Source of the DNA: Enterobacter cloacae complex sp. R_G8
Lineage (GTDB): Bacteria > Pseudomonadota > Gammaproteobacteria > Enterobacterales > Enterobacteriaceae
NCBI RefSeq assembly: GCF_024599795.1
Contig: NZ_CP102246.1
Span: 2,728,001 to 2,792,000, forward strand
Length of the DNA stretch: 64,000 bases
Direction of reading: 5' to 3'
This document shows positions 8,668-18,248 of the stretch, one piece after another (positions within the stretch are counted from its first letter, which is position 1; each line of letters opens with the position of its first letter). The position numbers and the translations under genes were made by a program. Under the pieces are notes generated by a model, which was given only the letters and a program-made list of their open reading frames with translations, searched no databases and was not told the origin of the DNA.

Positions 8668-9564
8668 ATGAACGCATTGTTATACGGACTGGTGGTGGTT
8701 ATCTGGGGGACGACCTGGATTGCGATTTTTCTGCAGCAGGGTCCCGTGGCGGCTCCGGTGTCCATTTTCTGGCGTTTCGCGCTGGCCAGCGCCACGATGA
8801 TGGTGGTTCTGCTTGCGCTGCGTCGCCTGCGTAAACTGGCGCTGCGGGATCATCTGTTCTGCGTGCTGCAGGGATGCTGCGTGTTTTGCTTCAACTTCTG
8901 GTGTTTTTACACGGCCGCGGCGCATATCAACACTGGCCTGGAGTCGGTGATATTTTCCATGGCGGTGCTCTATAACGCCATCAACAGCTTTATTTTCTTC
9001 GGGCAACGCCCGCCGGCACGTTTCTGGACGGCAGCCGCACTCGGTCTGGTGGGGATCATCACCCTCTTCTGGGACGATCTGCTGGCCAGCGGCTGGAGCG
9101 TATCGCTGCTGACGGGCATTGGCCTTTCCGCACTCGGCACCTATGGCTTCTCGCTGGGCAATATGATCAGCATGCGTCATCAGCGCAGAGGGCTTGAAAC
9201 CATGACCACCAATGCCTGGGCGATGCTCTACGGCACGCTGGTGATGGGCTGCATTGCGCTGTTCAGAGGCGACAGCTTCGCGCCGCAATGGACCATGAGC
9301 TACATGGGGGCGCTGGTCTATCTGGCGCTGTTTGGCTCGGTGATAGCGTTTGGCGCCTACTTCACCCTGGTCGGACGCATTGGTCCGGGCAAAGCGGCCT
9401 ACAGTACCCTGCTCTTCCCGCTGGTGGCGCTCTCCATCTCCACGGTGTATGAAGGCTACGTCTGGCACATTAACGGCATTATCGGATTACTGCTGATTCT
9501 GGGCGGGAACATGGTGATGTTCACCAGGCCGGAAACCTGGTTCAGACGCCTGCGGACGGCATAA
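8668..9564 (+). CDS. EamA/DMT-family inner-membrane exporter
   Basis: A 298-aa protein with ten predicted transmembrane helices in two EamA halves. The first begins LLYGLVVVIWGTTWIAI, and the second half contains YLALFGSVIAFGAYFTLVGRIGPGKAA, typical of the drug/metabolite transporter superfamily. The start is set at 8668 (MNALLYG), after AGAAGAGAGA; the frame is open 159 bp further up, but that part is polar and unlike the family. Members export amino acids, metabolites or toxic compounds. The substrate here is unknown, and the divergent AraC protein probably controls it. Confidence 0.88.
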   Translation: MNALLYGLVVVIWGTTWIAIFLQQGPVAAPVSIFWRFALASATMMVVLLALRRLRKLALRDHLFCVLQGCCVFCFNFWCFYTAAAHINTGLESVIFSMAVLYNAINSFIFFGQRPPARFWTAAALGLVGIITLFWDDLLASGWSVSLLTGIGLSALGTYGFSLGNMISMRHQRRGLETMTTNAWAMLYGTLVMGCIALFRGDSFAPQWTMSYMGALVYLALFGSVIAFGAYFTLVGRIGPGKAAYSTLLFPLVALSISTVYEGYVWHINGIIGLLLILGGNMVMFTRPETWFRRLRTA

Positions 9565-9590
9565 AAAAACGGCCTGCGCTTGCAGGCCGT
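9563..9590 (-). terminator. Rho-independent terminator (minus strand)
   Basis: On the minus strand the perfect 9-bp stem ACGGCCTGC/GCAGGCCGT with a 4-nt loop is followed by seven T residues. It sits 7 bp past the stop of the DUF3313 lipoprotein gene and abuts the stop of the convergent exporter gene. Confidence 0.9.
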
Positions 9591-9596
9591 ATGTGA

Positions 9597-10271
9597 TTAT
9601 TTCGCTGTTTTATGCACATCAAACATGGTGGCGTCCGTCGCCATGTCATCCACAACCTGTTTCAGCGTCGCAAAGCCCATTGGCGTATTTTCGTTCGCCA
9701 GTTCTTTGCCCTCACCTTTACGAACCACCTTCATGACCGGTTTGTTGGTCGCCGCATCAATCAACTCACCTTCGAAAAAGAGATGGGTATCCATGGTGCG
9801 ATGGCCGGTTGCCATCTGCGTACCTGCCACCACCAGCGCAACAGGCACCACTTCATAGAACTGCAGACCTTCTTTCTGCGAGCTCACCCCGGTGATCGCC
9901 CCGCGGAAAATCAGGCTGTGTTTGCCCGGCGTCGTCACAATAGGCTTACGTTGGCCAATAGCCGTTTTCATTTTGGTGTTGGTATAGGCCAGAAGCTCAT
10001 CCAGTGTTTTTTGACCAATCTGAGTCGTCGGTTTTGGTGCCGGATAATAGGTAATTGGCGTCCAGATAATACTGTCGTAATTCGCCTCGTTATAAGCAGG
10101 ATCAACCCAACGCAGGGTTGGTTTACCCGTTGCGGATGTCGTTTGCTGTAATCCTGAATAGTCTTTTAAAAAGCCAGAATACTGCTCTGGCGCGGCGACT
10201 TTTGATGAACACCCCGCCAACGCCAACAGACCAGAAAGCACTGCAACTTTAAAAAAAGTGTGAGTACGCAT
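9597..10271 (-). CDS. DUF3313-type lipoprotein
   Basis: A 224-aa predicted lipoprotein. The signal peptide ends in a lipobox, LLALAGCSS, with the lipidated cysteine near residue 21, followed by Ser-Ser, which favours outer-membrane sorting. The mature part carries DUF3313 features (YSGFLKDYSGLQ near the N terminus; LFFEGELIDAATNKPV near residue 170). The start at 10271 is preferred because only this ATG puts a basic n-region right before the hydrophobic stretch. No neighbour shows functional linkage, and its role is unknown. A strong terminator follows. Confidence 0.85.
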   Translation of the reverse strand: MRTHTFFKVAVLSGLLALAGCSSKVAAPEQYSGFLKDYSGLQQTTSATGKPTLRWVDPAYNEANYDSIIWTPITYYPAPKPTTQIGQKTLDELLAYTNTKMKTAIGQRKPIVTTPGKHSLIFRGAITGVSSQKEGLQFYEVVPVALVVAGTQMATGHRTMDTHLFFEGELIDAATNKPVMKVVRKGEGKELANENTPMGFATLKQVVDDMATDATMFDVHKTAK

Positions 10272-10370
10272 GATGGTTTTCCATGTTATCTGCAAGTATG
10301 CATTTGAAGTTATAGCAAAAGTCTGGTGGGTGCGTTGTGACAAAAAATGATGCTGAGAGCACAAATTGCG

Positions 10371-10399
10371 AAAAGTCTGCCCGGAGACGGTCCGGGCAG
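10371..10399 (-). terminator. Terminator of the DppA-like gene
   Basis: The perfect 9-bp stem CTGCCCGGA/TCCGGGCAG with a 5-nt loop is followed on the minus strand by ACTTTT. It begins 8 bp after the stop at 10407. The T-run is short, so efficiency is uncertain. Confidence 0.7.
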
Positions 10400-10406
10400 T
10401 GAAAAA

Positions 10407-12005
10407 TTACTGATTAATATCCACCTGCCAGAAGATATGCTTGCCAAACGGATCGATTTCGTAGCCTGTCACCTCTTTGCGCACCGGTTCGAAAATCGTG
10501 GAGTGGGCAATCATCACCGCAGGCATCTGGTCATGCATCATTTGCTGCGCCTGTTTATACAGCGCCACGCGTTTATCATGATCGGTTATCGATTTAGCCT
10601 CGGCGATGATGTTATCAAACGGCTTGTAGCACCATTTGGCCGAGTTAGAACCGCCGTTTGCCGAGGTGCAGGTAAAGAGCGGACCAAAGAAGTTGTCCGG
10701 ATCGCCGGTGGCCGTGGTCCAGCCCATCAGCGCGGCCTGGTGCTCACCGCCCTTCACCCGCTTCAGGTACTCGCCCCACTCGTAGGTGACGATTTTGGCC
10801 TGCACGCCCACCTTCGCCCAGTCCGCCTGAATCATTTCCGCCATGCGTTTCGCATTCGGGTTATAGGGTCGCTGCACCGGCATCGCCCATAAATCGATGC
10901 TGATGCCGTTGGCAAAGCCGGCCGCTTTCAACAACGCTTTGGCTTTTTCGGGATCGTATTCGTAATCCTTCAGCTCGCTGTCGGCCCCCCATACCCCCGG
11001 CGGCAGCAGGTTTTTCGCCGCCGTGCCGGTGCCGTGGAACACGGCGTCAATAATGGCCGGTTTATTGATGGCCATCGCCAGCGCCTGGCGCACTTTCACA
11101 TTATCCAGCGGAGGCTTCTGGGTATTGAAGGCCAGGAAGCCGGTATTCAGCCCCGCCTTGCTCATGAGATTGATATCGTTGTTCGCCTTCATCCGCGGCA
11201 AATCGGCCGGGTTCGGGAACGGCATCACCTGACATTCGTTTTTCTCGATTTTGGCAAAACGGACCGACGCATCCGGCGTAATGGTAAACACCAGCCGATC
11301 CAGCTTCGATTTCCCCTGCCAGTAGTCCGGGAAGGCGGTGAACAGGATGCGGGAGTCTTTCTGATACTGCGCCAGCTTAAAGGGGCCGGTGCCGATGGGC
11401 TCCATATCCACCTTCTCCGGCGTGCCCGCCTTGAGCATCGCGTCGGCATATTCCGCCGAAAGAATGGAGGCAAAATACCACGCCAGATCGGCGACAAACG
11501 GCGCTTCCGGGTGCGCCAGGGTAAAGCGCACGGTATGGTCATCCACTTTATCAATTGCCGTGATCAAGCTGCCAAATTCCAGACTTTCGAAGTTGGAATA
11601 GCTGCCGTTAGAGACGTTGTGGTACGGATGATTAACATCCTTCTGGCGCATAAACGAGAAGATCACGTCATCGGCGTTAAAGTCGCGCGTCGGCGTAAAG
11701 GATTTGTTACTCTGGAATTTCACCCCTTTGCGCAGATGGAAGGTATAGACCTTGCCGTCATCGCTCACGTCCCAGCGCTCTGCCAGGCTCGGCACCAGCT
11801 CAGTGGTGCCGGGTTTGAAATCGACCAGCCGGTTATAGACCGGCACTGCGCTGGCATCCACGCTGGTACCCGAGGTGTATAACTGAGGATTAAAGTTTTC
11901 CGGTGATCCTTCGGAGCAATACACCAGCGTTTTCGCGGCCACGGTGGAACTGACCGTGAGCGCAGCGAGTGCCAGCGTTAACGTTGTGAGTTTGCTTTTC
12001 ATCAT
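10407..12005 (-). CDS. Periplasmic dipeptide-binding protein, DppA paralogue
   Basis: A 532-aa solute-binding protein of the peptide/nickel/opine family (SBP_bac_5), very close to E. coli DppA along its whole length: KTLVYCSEGSPENFNPQLY after the signal peptide, PIGTGPFKLAQYQKDSRI, DLWAMPVQRPYNPNAKRMAEM and ViAHSTIFEPVRKEV-type C-terminal segments. A Sec signal of about 24 residues is present. Two adjacent ATGs (12005 and 12002) follow AGGA; either may be used. No permease or ATPase genes are adjacent, so it probably serves the DppBCDF transporter encoded elsewhere. It is divergent from pepT, a natural partner for peptide use. Confidence 0.9.
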   Translation of the reverse strand: MMKSKLTTLTLALAALTVSSTVAAKTLVYCSEGSPENFNPQLYTSGTSVDASAVPVYNRLVDFKPGTTELVPSLAERWDVSDDGKVYTFHLRKGVKFQSNKSFTPTRDFNADDVIFSFMRQKDVNHPYHNVSNGSYSNFESLEFGSLITAIDKVDDHTVRFTLAHPEAPFVADLAWYFASILSAEYADAMLKAGTPEKVDMEPIGTGPFKLAQYQKDSRILFTAFPDYWQGKSKLDRLVFTITPDASVRFAKIEKNECQVMPFPNPADLPRMKANNDINLMSKAGLNTGFLAFNTQKPPLDNVKVRQALAMAINKPAIIDAVFHGTGTAAKNLLPPGVWGADSELKDYEYDPEKAKALLKAAGFANGISIDLWAMPVQRPYNPNAKRMAEMIQADWAKVGVQAKIVTYEWGEYLKRVKGGEHQAALMGWTTATGDPDNFFGPLFTCTSANGGSNSAKWCYKPFDNIIAEAKSITDHDKRVALYKQAQQMMHDQMPAVMIAHSTIFEPVRKEVTGYEIDPFGKHIFWQVDINQ

Positions 12006-12112
12006 TTATTCCTGTCTTTTAATTCGACGGCTAATTAATTCTTTTGCCATTTCATAAATAACATTAAAGTGATGTGGCAAACACCCGAAAAATAAATAAG
12101 GAAGAAAACACT

Positions 12113-13342
12113 ATGGGCTCGTCGCTTTCCAGACAATTAACACAACGCTTTTTCCGTTATCTCGCCATCACCAGCCAGAGCGATCCAAAAGTCAGCACTC
12201 TCCCTTCCACACCAGGCCAGCATGAGATGGCGAAGGAACTGGCGAAAGAGCTGACACAGCTGGGCTTAGACGACATTGTGATCGATGAATTCGCCACGGT
12301 CACCGCGGTAAAAAAAGGCAATGTACCCGGCGCACCACGGATTGGATTTATTACTCATATTGATACCGTCGACGTGGGTTTATCACCGGATATTCATCCA
12401 CAAATATTAACGTTCCGTGGTGAAGACCTCTGTCTGAATAAAGAGAAAGAGATCTGGCTTCGCGTTAAGGAGCATCCGGAAATTCTGGCCTATCCTGGCG
12501 AAGAGATTATTTTCAGCGATGGAACCAGCGTATTAGGCGCAGATAATAAAGCTGCCGTGACCGTGGTCATGACCCTGCTGGAAAACCTGACGTCGGCGCA
12601 TCAGCACGGTGATATCGTGGTCGCGTTTGTGCCGGATGAAGAAATTGGCCTGAATGGTGCAAAAGCGCTGGACCTGAAGCGCTTCGACGTTGATTTCGCC
12701 TGGACAATAGACTGCTGCGAGCTGGGAGAGATCGTGTACGAAAACTTTAACGCGGCAGCGGCGGAGATTCGTTTTACCGGCGTCACGGCGCACCCCATGT
12801 CTGCCAGGGGCGTACTGGTGAACCCGCTGTTGATGGCGACAGACTTCATCAACCATTTCGACCGTCAGCAAACCCCGGAGTGCACCGAGGGGCGTGAGGG
12901 CTATATCTGGTTTAACGGAATGCAGGCCGGACAAAACGAGGCCATACTGAAGGCAAACATCCGCGACTTCGATCAGGCACGTTTTGCCGCCCGTAAGCAG
13001 CAGATTGCCGACGTCGCGGCGCTGATTGCCGCCCGACACCCCACCGCAAACGTTGAGTTTCACATTGAGGATACCTACAGCAATATCAGCAATGCGATTG
13101 GGGAAGATCGCCGCGCCATCGATCTGATGTTTGCGGCTATGGAATCCCTCGGGATCACGCCGAAACCCATCCCGATGCGCGGCGGTACAGATGGCGCAGC
13201 GCTGTCCGCAAAAGGGTTACTCACCCCGAACTTCTTCACCGGCGCGCATAACTTCCACTCCAGATTTGAGTTTCTGCCGCTGTCGTCGTTCGAGGCCTCT
13301 TACCACACCGCCCTGCAACTCTGTCTGCTGGCCGCCCGTTAA
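12113..13342 (+). CDS. pepT: Peptidase T (aminotripeptidase)
   Basis: A 409-aa cytosolic M20B zinc aminopeptidase that removes the N-terminal residue of tripeptides. Zinc ligands and catalytic residues are visible: His82 (THIDT), Asp144 (GADNKAA), Glu176 and Glu177 (DEEIG), Asp200 (TIDCCE) and a C-terminal His in [10 protein letters not shown]. The length matches E. coli PepT (408 aa). The start at 12113 follows AAGGAAG; an in-frame ATG at 12074 would add 13 polar residues with no family match. It is paired divergently with the DppA-like binding protein. This may be a second PepT besides the usual chromosomal copy, which cannot be tested here. Confidence 0.93.
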   Translation: MGSSLSRQLTQRFFRYLAITSQSDPKVSTLPSTPGQHEMAKELAKELTQLGLDDIVIDEFATVTAVKKGNVPGAPRIGFITHIDTVDVGLSPDIHPQILTFRGEDLCLNKEKEIWLRVKEHPEILAYPGEEIIFSDGTSVLGADNKAAVTVVMTLLENLTSAHQHGDIVVAFVPDEEIGLNGAKALDLKRFDVDFAWTIDCCELGEIVYENFNAAAAEIRFTGVTAHPMSARGVLVNPLLMATDFINHFDRQQTPECTEGREGYIWFNGMQAGQNEAILKANIRDFDQARFAARKQQIADVAALIAARHPTANVEFHIEDTYSNISNAIGEDRRAIDLMFAAMESLGITPKPIPMRGGTDGAALSAKGLLTPNFFTGAHNFHSRFEFLPLSSFEASYHTALQLCLLAAR

Positions 13343-13932
13343 GCGGGTTTACGCGCCAGCAGGGTGGCGAAGCGCAGCTTGATGCGGTTACCGTTCGCGT
13401 CGGTGCGGTGAAGTTCGCCGGGATCTTCGTTGTACTTAAGTAGATCCCAGCCTTCGTAATAGCGGCTCAGTTCGCCGGTTTTAAACGCAAACGGGAAGCC
13501 GACGGTGCAGGGATAATCCGCGGTGTCCATCGCCGCCACAATCAGGTTGTAGCCGCCCGGTTGCGTACAGCGCTGCATATTGGCGATCAAACCAGGGATG
13601 GTTTTCGCTTCAAGGAACATCAGCACCACGGTGGAAAGGATGAAATCGTATGCACCGTCAAAGCTGAGGTTGTTCAGGTCTTTGATTGCCGTCTGCAGAT
13701 TCGCAATCCCTTCTGCCGCTTTGATGCGCTCGATGTTATCGATACTCATTGGGTTTTTATCCCACGCTGTCACATCGTAACCGTTGGCGGCCAGGTAAAG
13801 GCTGTTGCGGCCATTGCCGCAGCCGAGATCGAGCGTTTTGCCTGGCTTAACGATCCCTGCGCTGTACAGCACCTCTGAGTGGGTACGGGTGAGTCCATAT
13901 TTCTCTGTGAAGTAATTCTCATCAACTGTCAT
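13339..13932 (-). CDS. tehB: Tellurite methyltransferase TehB
   Basis: A 197-aa S-adenosylmethionine-dependent methyltransferase, the same length as E. coli TehB. The SAM-binding motif I is [15 protein letters not shown] (residues 35-49), followed by the acidic strand end TAWDKNP and the motif near [11 protein letters not shown]. TehB detoxifies tellurite by methylation. In E. coli it follows tehA, a membrane channel-like protein; here no tehA is present upstream, and ydcK comes next. The stop overlaps the stop of convergent pepT by 4 bp. Confidence 0.92.
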   Translation of the reverse strand: MTVDENYFTEKYGLTRTHSEVLYSAGIVKPGKTLDLGCGNGRNSLYLAANGYDVTAWDKNPMSIDNIERIKAAEGIANLQTAIKDLNNLSFDGAYDFILSTVVLMFLEAKTIPGLIANMQRCTQPGGYNLIVAAMDTADYPCTVGFPFAFKTGELSRYYEGWDLLKYNEDPGELHRTDANGNRIKLRFATLLARKPA

Positions 13933-14064
13933 TGTTTTTCCTGAGTGCGCCAGTATTAAGATGTATTATGGATGCCATTTTAAGGAGTTTGCCCTGCGGT
14001 TGCCACCCTTTCGACAGGCGAAAAGTTTGCTACGTTTAACAGGATGCTTATCAGAGAGAACAGC

Positions 14065-15045
14065 ATGAACAAATATCGCCTTAGCGACGAAACACGCCTG
14101 TGGCACTGGCAAAATGGGGAAACCAAATCCGTCACCCCCCTCCGGCAAATCATCGCCACCACCGATTTTAACGACGTGCTTTGCGGCACGAAAGGCGGAT
14201 GGGTTGAGGATGAGCGCGCTCTGGCGCAGGACGGCCAGTGCTGGATCTACGACGAAAACAGCGTGGTCTTCGCCGGTGCGACCATCTCCGGCAATGCCCG
14301 ACTCACCCTGCCGTGTGTGGTCAGCCATCACGCTCATATCAGTGGGAACAGTTGGCTGGACGGCGCGGAAGTGAGTCATGGTGCGCGCATAAGTGACAAC
14401 GTCACCATTCAGAACTCCAGCGTGCGGGGTGACTGCCATATTTACGGTAATGCCCGTGTGCTGCATAACAGCATGATTATCGCGGCCAAAGGCCTGACGC
14501 CAGACCAGGAGCAGATCCTTAAAATCTACGATAACGCCACCGTCAGCCAGTCGCGCGTGGTGCACCAGGCGCAAATCTACGGCGAAGCCATCGTCAATTA
14601 TGCGTTTATCGAACACCGCGCCGAGGTCTTCGACAAGGCCATTCTTGAAGGCAACGATCTCAACAACGTGTGGGTGTGCGACTGTGCAAAAGTGTACGGC
14701 AACGCGCGCCTGATTGCCGGGTTTGACGAGGATGCCATCCCTACCGTGCGTTACAGCTCTCAGGTTGCGGAGGATGCCGTTGTGGAAGGCAACTGCGTGA
14801 TTAAACATCATGTGCTGATTGGCGGTCAGGCGTGGCTTCGCGGCGGCCCCATCATGATTGATGACAAGGTGGTCATTCAGGGGCGGGCGCGGATCAGTGG
14901 CGATGTGCTTATCGAGCACCAGGTTGAAATCACCGACGATGCGGTCATTGAAGCCTTTGACGGCGAGAGCATTCATCTGCGCGGCGAAAAAGTGGTTAAC
15001 GGGGAGAGTCGGATCACCCGCACGCCCCTGCTGGGCGCGCTATAG
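14065..15045 (+). CDS. ydcK: YdcK, left-handed beta-helix protein
   Basis: A 326-aa protein of the same length and sequence type as E. coli YdcK. Its middle and C-terminal parts consist of hexapeptide-like repeats ([56 protein letters not shown]), predicting a left-handed parallel beta-helix as in hexapeptide acyltransferases. No acyltransferase catalytic His is obvious, and no function is established. The start at 14065 has an AGAGAG ribosome site. It is divergent from tehB. Confidence 0.9.
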   Translation: MNKYRLSDETRLWHWQNGETKSVTPLRQIIATTDFNDVLCGTKGGWVEDERALAQDGQCWIYDENSVVFAGATISGNARLTLPCVVSHHAHISGNSWLDGAEVSHGARISDNVTIQNSSVRGDCHIYGNARVLHNSMIIAAKGLTPDQEQILKIYDNATVSQSRVVHQAQIYGEAIVNYAFIEHRAEVFDKAILEGNDLNNVWVCDCAKVYGNARLIAGFDEDAIPTVRYSSQVAEDAVVEGNCVIKHHVLIGGQAWLRGGPIMIDDKVVIQGRARISGDVLIEHQVEITDDAVIEAFDGESIHLRGEKVVNGESRITRTPLLGAL

Positions 15046-15088
15046 GGGGAAGATACCGGGATAATTTCGGATTTTGCTGCGGTCATTG

Positions 15089-15192
15089 CCCCTCACCCAA
15101 GCCCTCTCCCAAAGGGCTGAGGGATCCCCATAAAATAATGCCTGCACGGAGGCCCCCCTCTCCCTTGAGGGAGAGGGCTGGGGTGAGGGGGA
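15089..15192. repeat. REP-like palindromic repeat, CCCTCACCC-type
   Basis: A 22-bp arm at 15089-15110 (CCCCTCACCCAAGCCCTCTCCC split 10+12) pairs with its complement at 15171-15192 with one mismatch, enclosing about 60 bp. A smaller hairpin, CCTCTCCC with GGGAGAGG, lies at 15157-15176. A third related copy occurs at 35366-35400 after another gene end, so this is a dispersed intergenic repeat family. Confidence 0.8.
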
Positions 15193-15556
15193 ACATATGG
15201 CTGTAGAGGTCATTCCGTTCACTTTATGTTCCTTGCTACTCTGTAACGGCATGACTTGTGAACGTGCCAGGGCGGCTCAATCGCCGCCGCCCTGGCGACC
15301 CGGGCTCCCGGCGGTAAATCGCCGCTTCGCGGTGCCTTCGGCTTATTCCTTCCGGCTTATCGGGGACGGGCGGATGTAACGTCCCTGTAAAGCCGCCCTC
15401 TCGGCGCATCCATGCGCCTCGCCCCGGCCTGCAGGAAACGCCTCAGCGATTTACAGCCGGACCAGGGCGTCGCTGTAAGTCATTCATTTTCCTGAAGCAA
15501 CATTCATCGCTTTCGGTAAAAAATTACTGGGGATCCCTCAGCCCACAGGGAGAGGG
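15102..15556. repeat. 455-bp element bounded by a 29-bp inverted repeat
   Basis: The left end (15102-15130) and right end (15528-15556) are inverted copies of 29 bp with 26 identical positions; the three mismatches are contiguous. The shared core is TGGGGATCCCTCAGCCC. No open reading frame of note lies inside and no target-site duplication is evident. It could be a MITE-like element, a repeat pair trapped by chance, or a decayed insertion. Confidence 0.65.
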
Positions 15557-15565
15557 AATCGATCG

Positions 15566-17221
15566 TTAACGCATCACCCGGTCGTCAACGTAATTACGTT
15601 TGTCCGGCGCCGGCGGGAAATACTGGTACAGCCAGGTTTCACTGATGGCGTCGCCCTGGCAGCGCAGGAACAGGCGCATATCCACAGGCTCTGTCGAATC
15701 CGACGTTGGATACCAGTCAAACAGGATGCGATAGCCGTCAAACGGCTCAACGTAGAGGATTTCAACCTGCTTCGCTTCACCGCTGGAGAGCGTGATCACC
15801 GGCTCAATTCCCTTCGGCGCAGCCGCTTTCAGATCGCCGCCCACAAAGTCGATGGCAAAGCGACGGGCCCACACTTTCGGGTAATGTTCACCCGGCGCCC
15901 AGCCTTCCGGGAACCCGCCCATACCGGTACGGGTGGCGAAGACATTGGCCAGCGGCGAACGCACCGGTGGCATAGCGCTCCAGTACAGGCGATATTTGAA
16001 GTCCAGCTCATCGCCCGCTTTAACCGCTTTTTCCGGCTGCCAGAAGCAGACCACGTTATCCAGCGTTTCACCCGTGGTCGGGATTTCCATCAGGCCAACG
16101 GCACCTTTACCCCAGTCGTTACGCGGCTCCACCCACAGGCTTGGGCGTTTGTTATACCAGCCCATCACGTCCTGATAGTGTGAGAAATCCCGGTCAAGCT
16201 GCAACAGACCAAACCCTTTCGGGTTTTTATCGACAAAGGCATTGAACTGCAGTTTCTGCGGGTTGTTCAGCGGACGACAAATCCACTCGCCGTTGCCCCG
16301 CCACATGGCCAGACGGTCAGAGTCATGGATCTGCGGATGAATGGTGTCGCACATGCGGCGTTCGTTATTGCCGCAGCTGAACATACTGGTCATCGGCGCG
16401 ATGCCAAGCTGTTTGATCGCTTTACGCGCATAGAGATGGTTTTCCACCTCCATGATCACCTGGCTCTTCTCGCAGTGGATCACAAACTTATAGGCACCGG
16501 TAATGCTAGGGCTGTCCAGCAGCGTATAAACGGTAAAGGTGGTGTCGCCCGGTTTGACGGTTTCAAACCAGAAGGCGGTAAAATCAGGAAACTCTTCCGG
16601 CGTGTCGGTGAAGGTATCCACCGCCAGACCGCGCGCCGACAGGCCGTACTGGTACGTGTCGTCAACCGCACGGAAATAGCTCGCCCCGAGGAAAGAGACG
16701 ATATCGCGGCGCGCCAGCTCTGGCGCTTTGAAGGCGCGGAAACCGGCAAAACCAAGGTCGCTCTGCCCTTCAAGCTGTTTGGTATCCACCCCGGTATCCC
16801 CGTAGCTGAACAGCTCCGGGCGGAAGTGGATCTCACGCGCCTGGGAGGTCGCCTGGTCCAGGGAGAACATCCGCACGCGGCGGCGGAACCCCATCCCCAT
16901 ATGGAAGAACTGCACGTCCAGCTGACGGCCGTCGATGTTATTCCACAGGGACTGCTTTTCATCGTACCGGATGGCGTTATAGGCTTGCGGCGTCATGGTT
17001 GCCAGCGTGTCCGGCAGCGGACGCGGCGCACCACCCCATGGGGTTTTCGCCAGGTCATGGGCCATGGATTGCAGTACGGAGAAGTCAAAACGACGGCTCT
17101 GACCATCAGCGATGTCAGAGTCAGCGGCATAGGCCGCTCTGGAGAACAGTGAAGCAAGGCCAGATGTGCCGCTCAGGGCTGCCATTGCCAGCGAACCTTG
17201 TAAAAAACGTCTGCGATTCAT
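15566..17221 (-). CDS. opgD: Glucans biosynthesis protein D (periplasmic)
   Basis: A 551-aa protein matching E. coli OpgD (MdoD) in length and sequence. The N terminus [10 protein letters not shown] carries a twin-arginine signal, followed by a hydrophobic stretch and AYA cleavage site, so it is exported folded by Tat. The mature part has the OpgG/OpgD beta-sandwich fold ([32 protein letters not shown]). OpgD acts in the periplasm on the linear backbone of osmoregulated periplasmic glucans. The start at 17221 is preferred over the longer frame from 17305, which would bury the Tat motif. It is in the E. coli neighbourhood (ydcJ, opgD, ydcK), but the ydcJ link is interrupted. Confidence 0.95.
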   Translation of the reverse strand: MNRRRFLQGSLAMAALSGTSGLASLFSRAAYAADSDIADGQSRRFDFSVLQSMAHDLAKTPWGGAPRPLPDTLATMTPQAYNAIRYDEKQSLWNNIDGRQLDVQFFHMGMGFRRRVRMFSLDQATSQAREIHFRPELFSYGDTGVDTKQLEGQSDLGFAGFRAFKAPELARRDIVSFLGASYFRAVDDTYQYGLSARGLAVDTFTDTPEEFPDFTAFWFETVKPGDTTFTVYTLLDSPSITGAYKFVIHCEKSQVIMEVENHLYARKAIKQLGIAPMTSMFSCGNNERRMCDTIHPQIHDSDRLAMWRGNGEWICRPLNNPQKLQFNAFVDKNPKGFGLLQLDRDFSHYQDVMGWYNKRPSLWVEPRNDWGKGAVGLMEIPTTGETLDNVVCFWQPEKAVKAGDELDFKYRLYWSAMPPVRSPLANVFATRTGMGGFPEGWAPGEHYPKVWARRFAIDFVGGDLKAAAPKGIEPVITLSSGEAKQVEILYVEPFDGYRILFDWYPTSDSTEPVDMRLFLRCQGDAISETWLYQYFPPAPDKRNYVDDRVMR

Positions 17222-17416
17222 GCCTGGAAAAACGTCCTTATGGTCGTGTGAATGTGTTTCGCGCTCGGCGAAATGACGGCAAGAAAGAACGCACAGCCTA
17301 AACAAAAATGGTTAAGAATCCAATTGTTGGCCGGTGATTATATGCACAAAGTAAGAAATATTTTATGTCGACCAGAACGGCCCGAAAGTGGTGTAAAGAA
17401 AGCCTGGATACTGTGT

Positions 17417-17452
17417 ATAAAAATGCCCCGGTGCGACATCGACAACCGGGGC
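17417..17452 (-). terminator. Terminator after the amino-acid binding protein gene
   Basis: On the minus strand the stem GCCCCGG/CCGGGGC with a 14-nt loop is followed by ATTTTTAT. It starts 12 bp past the stop at 17465 and separates this transcript from opgD. Confidence 0.8.
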
Positions 17453-17464
17453 GAAATGAGGTGG

Positions 17465-18238
17465 TTATTTTACGCTGACATCGATACCCGGGAAGTACTT
17501 ATCAGCGAGTTTTGCGATCGTGCCGTCGGCACGAACTTTATCAATCGCGGCATCAAGCTGCTTTTTGGTGGCCTCATCCCCTTTGCGCAGCCCAAAGCCG
17601 ATCCCGCTGCCGAGGATCGTGTCGTCAGACACCGGTTTGCCGATAAAGCCAAACCCTTTCCCCTGCGGCTTGCTCAGGAACCCTGCCTGCCCGGCCGCGG
17701 ACATCACCAGCGAGGCGTCGATGCGGCCATTCAGCAAATCGCCCCACGCCATATTCTGATCTTTATACGACACTACCGTGACACCCTGCTTTTCCCAGTG
17801 CTCTTTGGCATAGGTTTCCTGAATTGATCCTTGCAACACGCCAATGGTTTTGCCCTTCAGCCCTTCAGGTGTCGCCTCTACCGCGGTACCGGCCTTGCCC
17901 ACTAACTGCGAAGGGATGCGATAGATTGGTTGGGTAAAATCAATACTTTTACGCCGCTGTTCGGTGATGTTCATCGCCGAATTAATGGCATCAAATTTTT
18001 TCGCCACCAGCCCAGGGATCAACGCATCAAAAGACGTTTCCACCCAGGTGCATTTCAGCGCTGCGGCTTTGCAAATGGCATTCCCCAGCTCAACGTCAAA
18101 CCCTTCCAGTTCGCCGGAGGCATTGCGGCTCTCAAACGGCGGATATTCCGCTTCCAGTCCGTACCGCAGTTCGGTGGCCGCGAAGGAAGAAAACGTACAC
18201 AGCAATCCCATGCCGACAACTAACGCGCGTAATTTCAT
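17465..18238 (-). CDS. Periplasmic amino-acid binding protein (ArgT/HisJ family)
   Basis: A 257-aa solute-binding protein, SBP_bac_3 family. Signal peptide MKLRALVVGMGLLCTFSSFA is cleaved before ATELRYGLE. Family hallmarks follow: YPPFESRNASGELEGFDVELG, SFDALIPGLVAKKFDAI and MNITEQRRKSIDFTQP, which in ArgT and HisJ bind the alpha-amino and carboxyl groups of lysine, arginine, ornithine or histidine. The start at 18238 has AAGGAG. It lies 10 bp after the aminotransferase stop, so the two form an operon. No permease or ATPase is nearby; it may share the HisQMP complex. Exact ligand is unknown. Confidence 0.88.
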   Translation of the reverse strand: MKLRALVVGMGLLCTFSSFAATELRYGLEAEYPPFESRNASGELEGFDVELGNAICKAAALKCTWVETSFDALIPGLVAKKFDAINSAMNITEQRRKSIDFTQPIYRIPSQLVGKAGTAVEATPEGLKGKTIGVLQGSIQETYAKEHWEKQGVTVVSYKDQNMAWGDLLNGRIDASLVMSAAGQAGFLSKPQGKGFGFIGKPVSDDTILGSGIGFGLRKGDEATKKQLDAAIDKVRADGTIAKLADKYFPGIDVSVK

Positions 18239-18248
18239 CTCAAACTCC

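Larger units (their letters stand above)
15046..15565. other. Non-coding block with nested inverted repeats
   Basis: No credible gene is present between the ydcK and opgD stops. The block starts and ends with copies of a G/C-rich short repeat (CCCTCTCCC core). The middle is GC-rich and full of short dyads: CCAGGGCGGC (15267-15276) pairs perfectly with GCCGCCCTGG (15286-15295), and the octamer CCAGGGCG recurs near 15463. Because both neighbouring genes end here, the block is a tolerated insertion point between two convergent transcripts. Confidence 0.8.

Noticed and set aside
17222..17305. Longer N terminus of opgD
   Set aside because: It would place 28 residues before the twin-arginine signal and disagree with the 551-aa family length.
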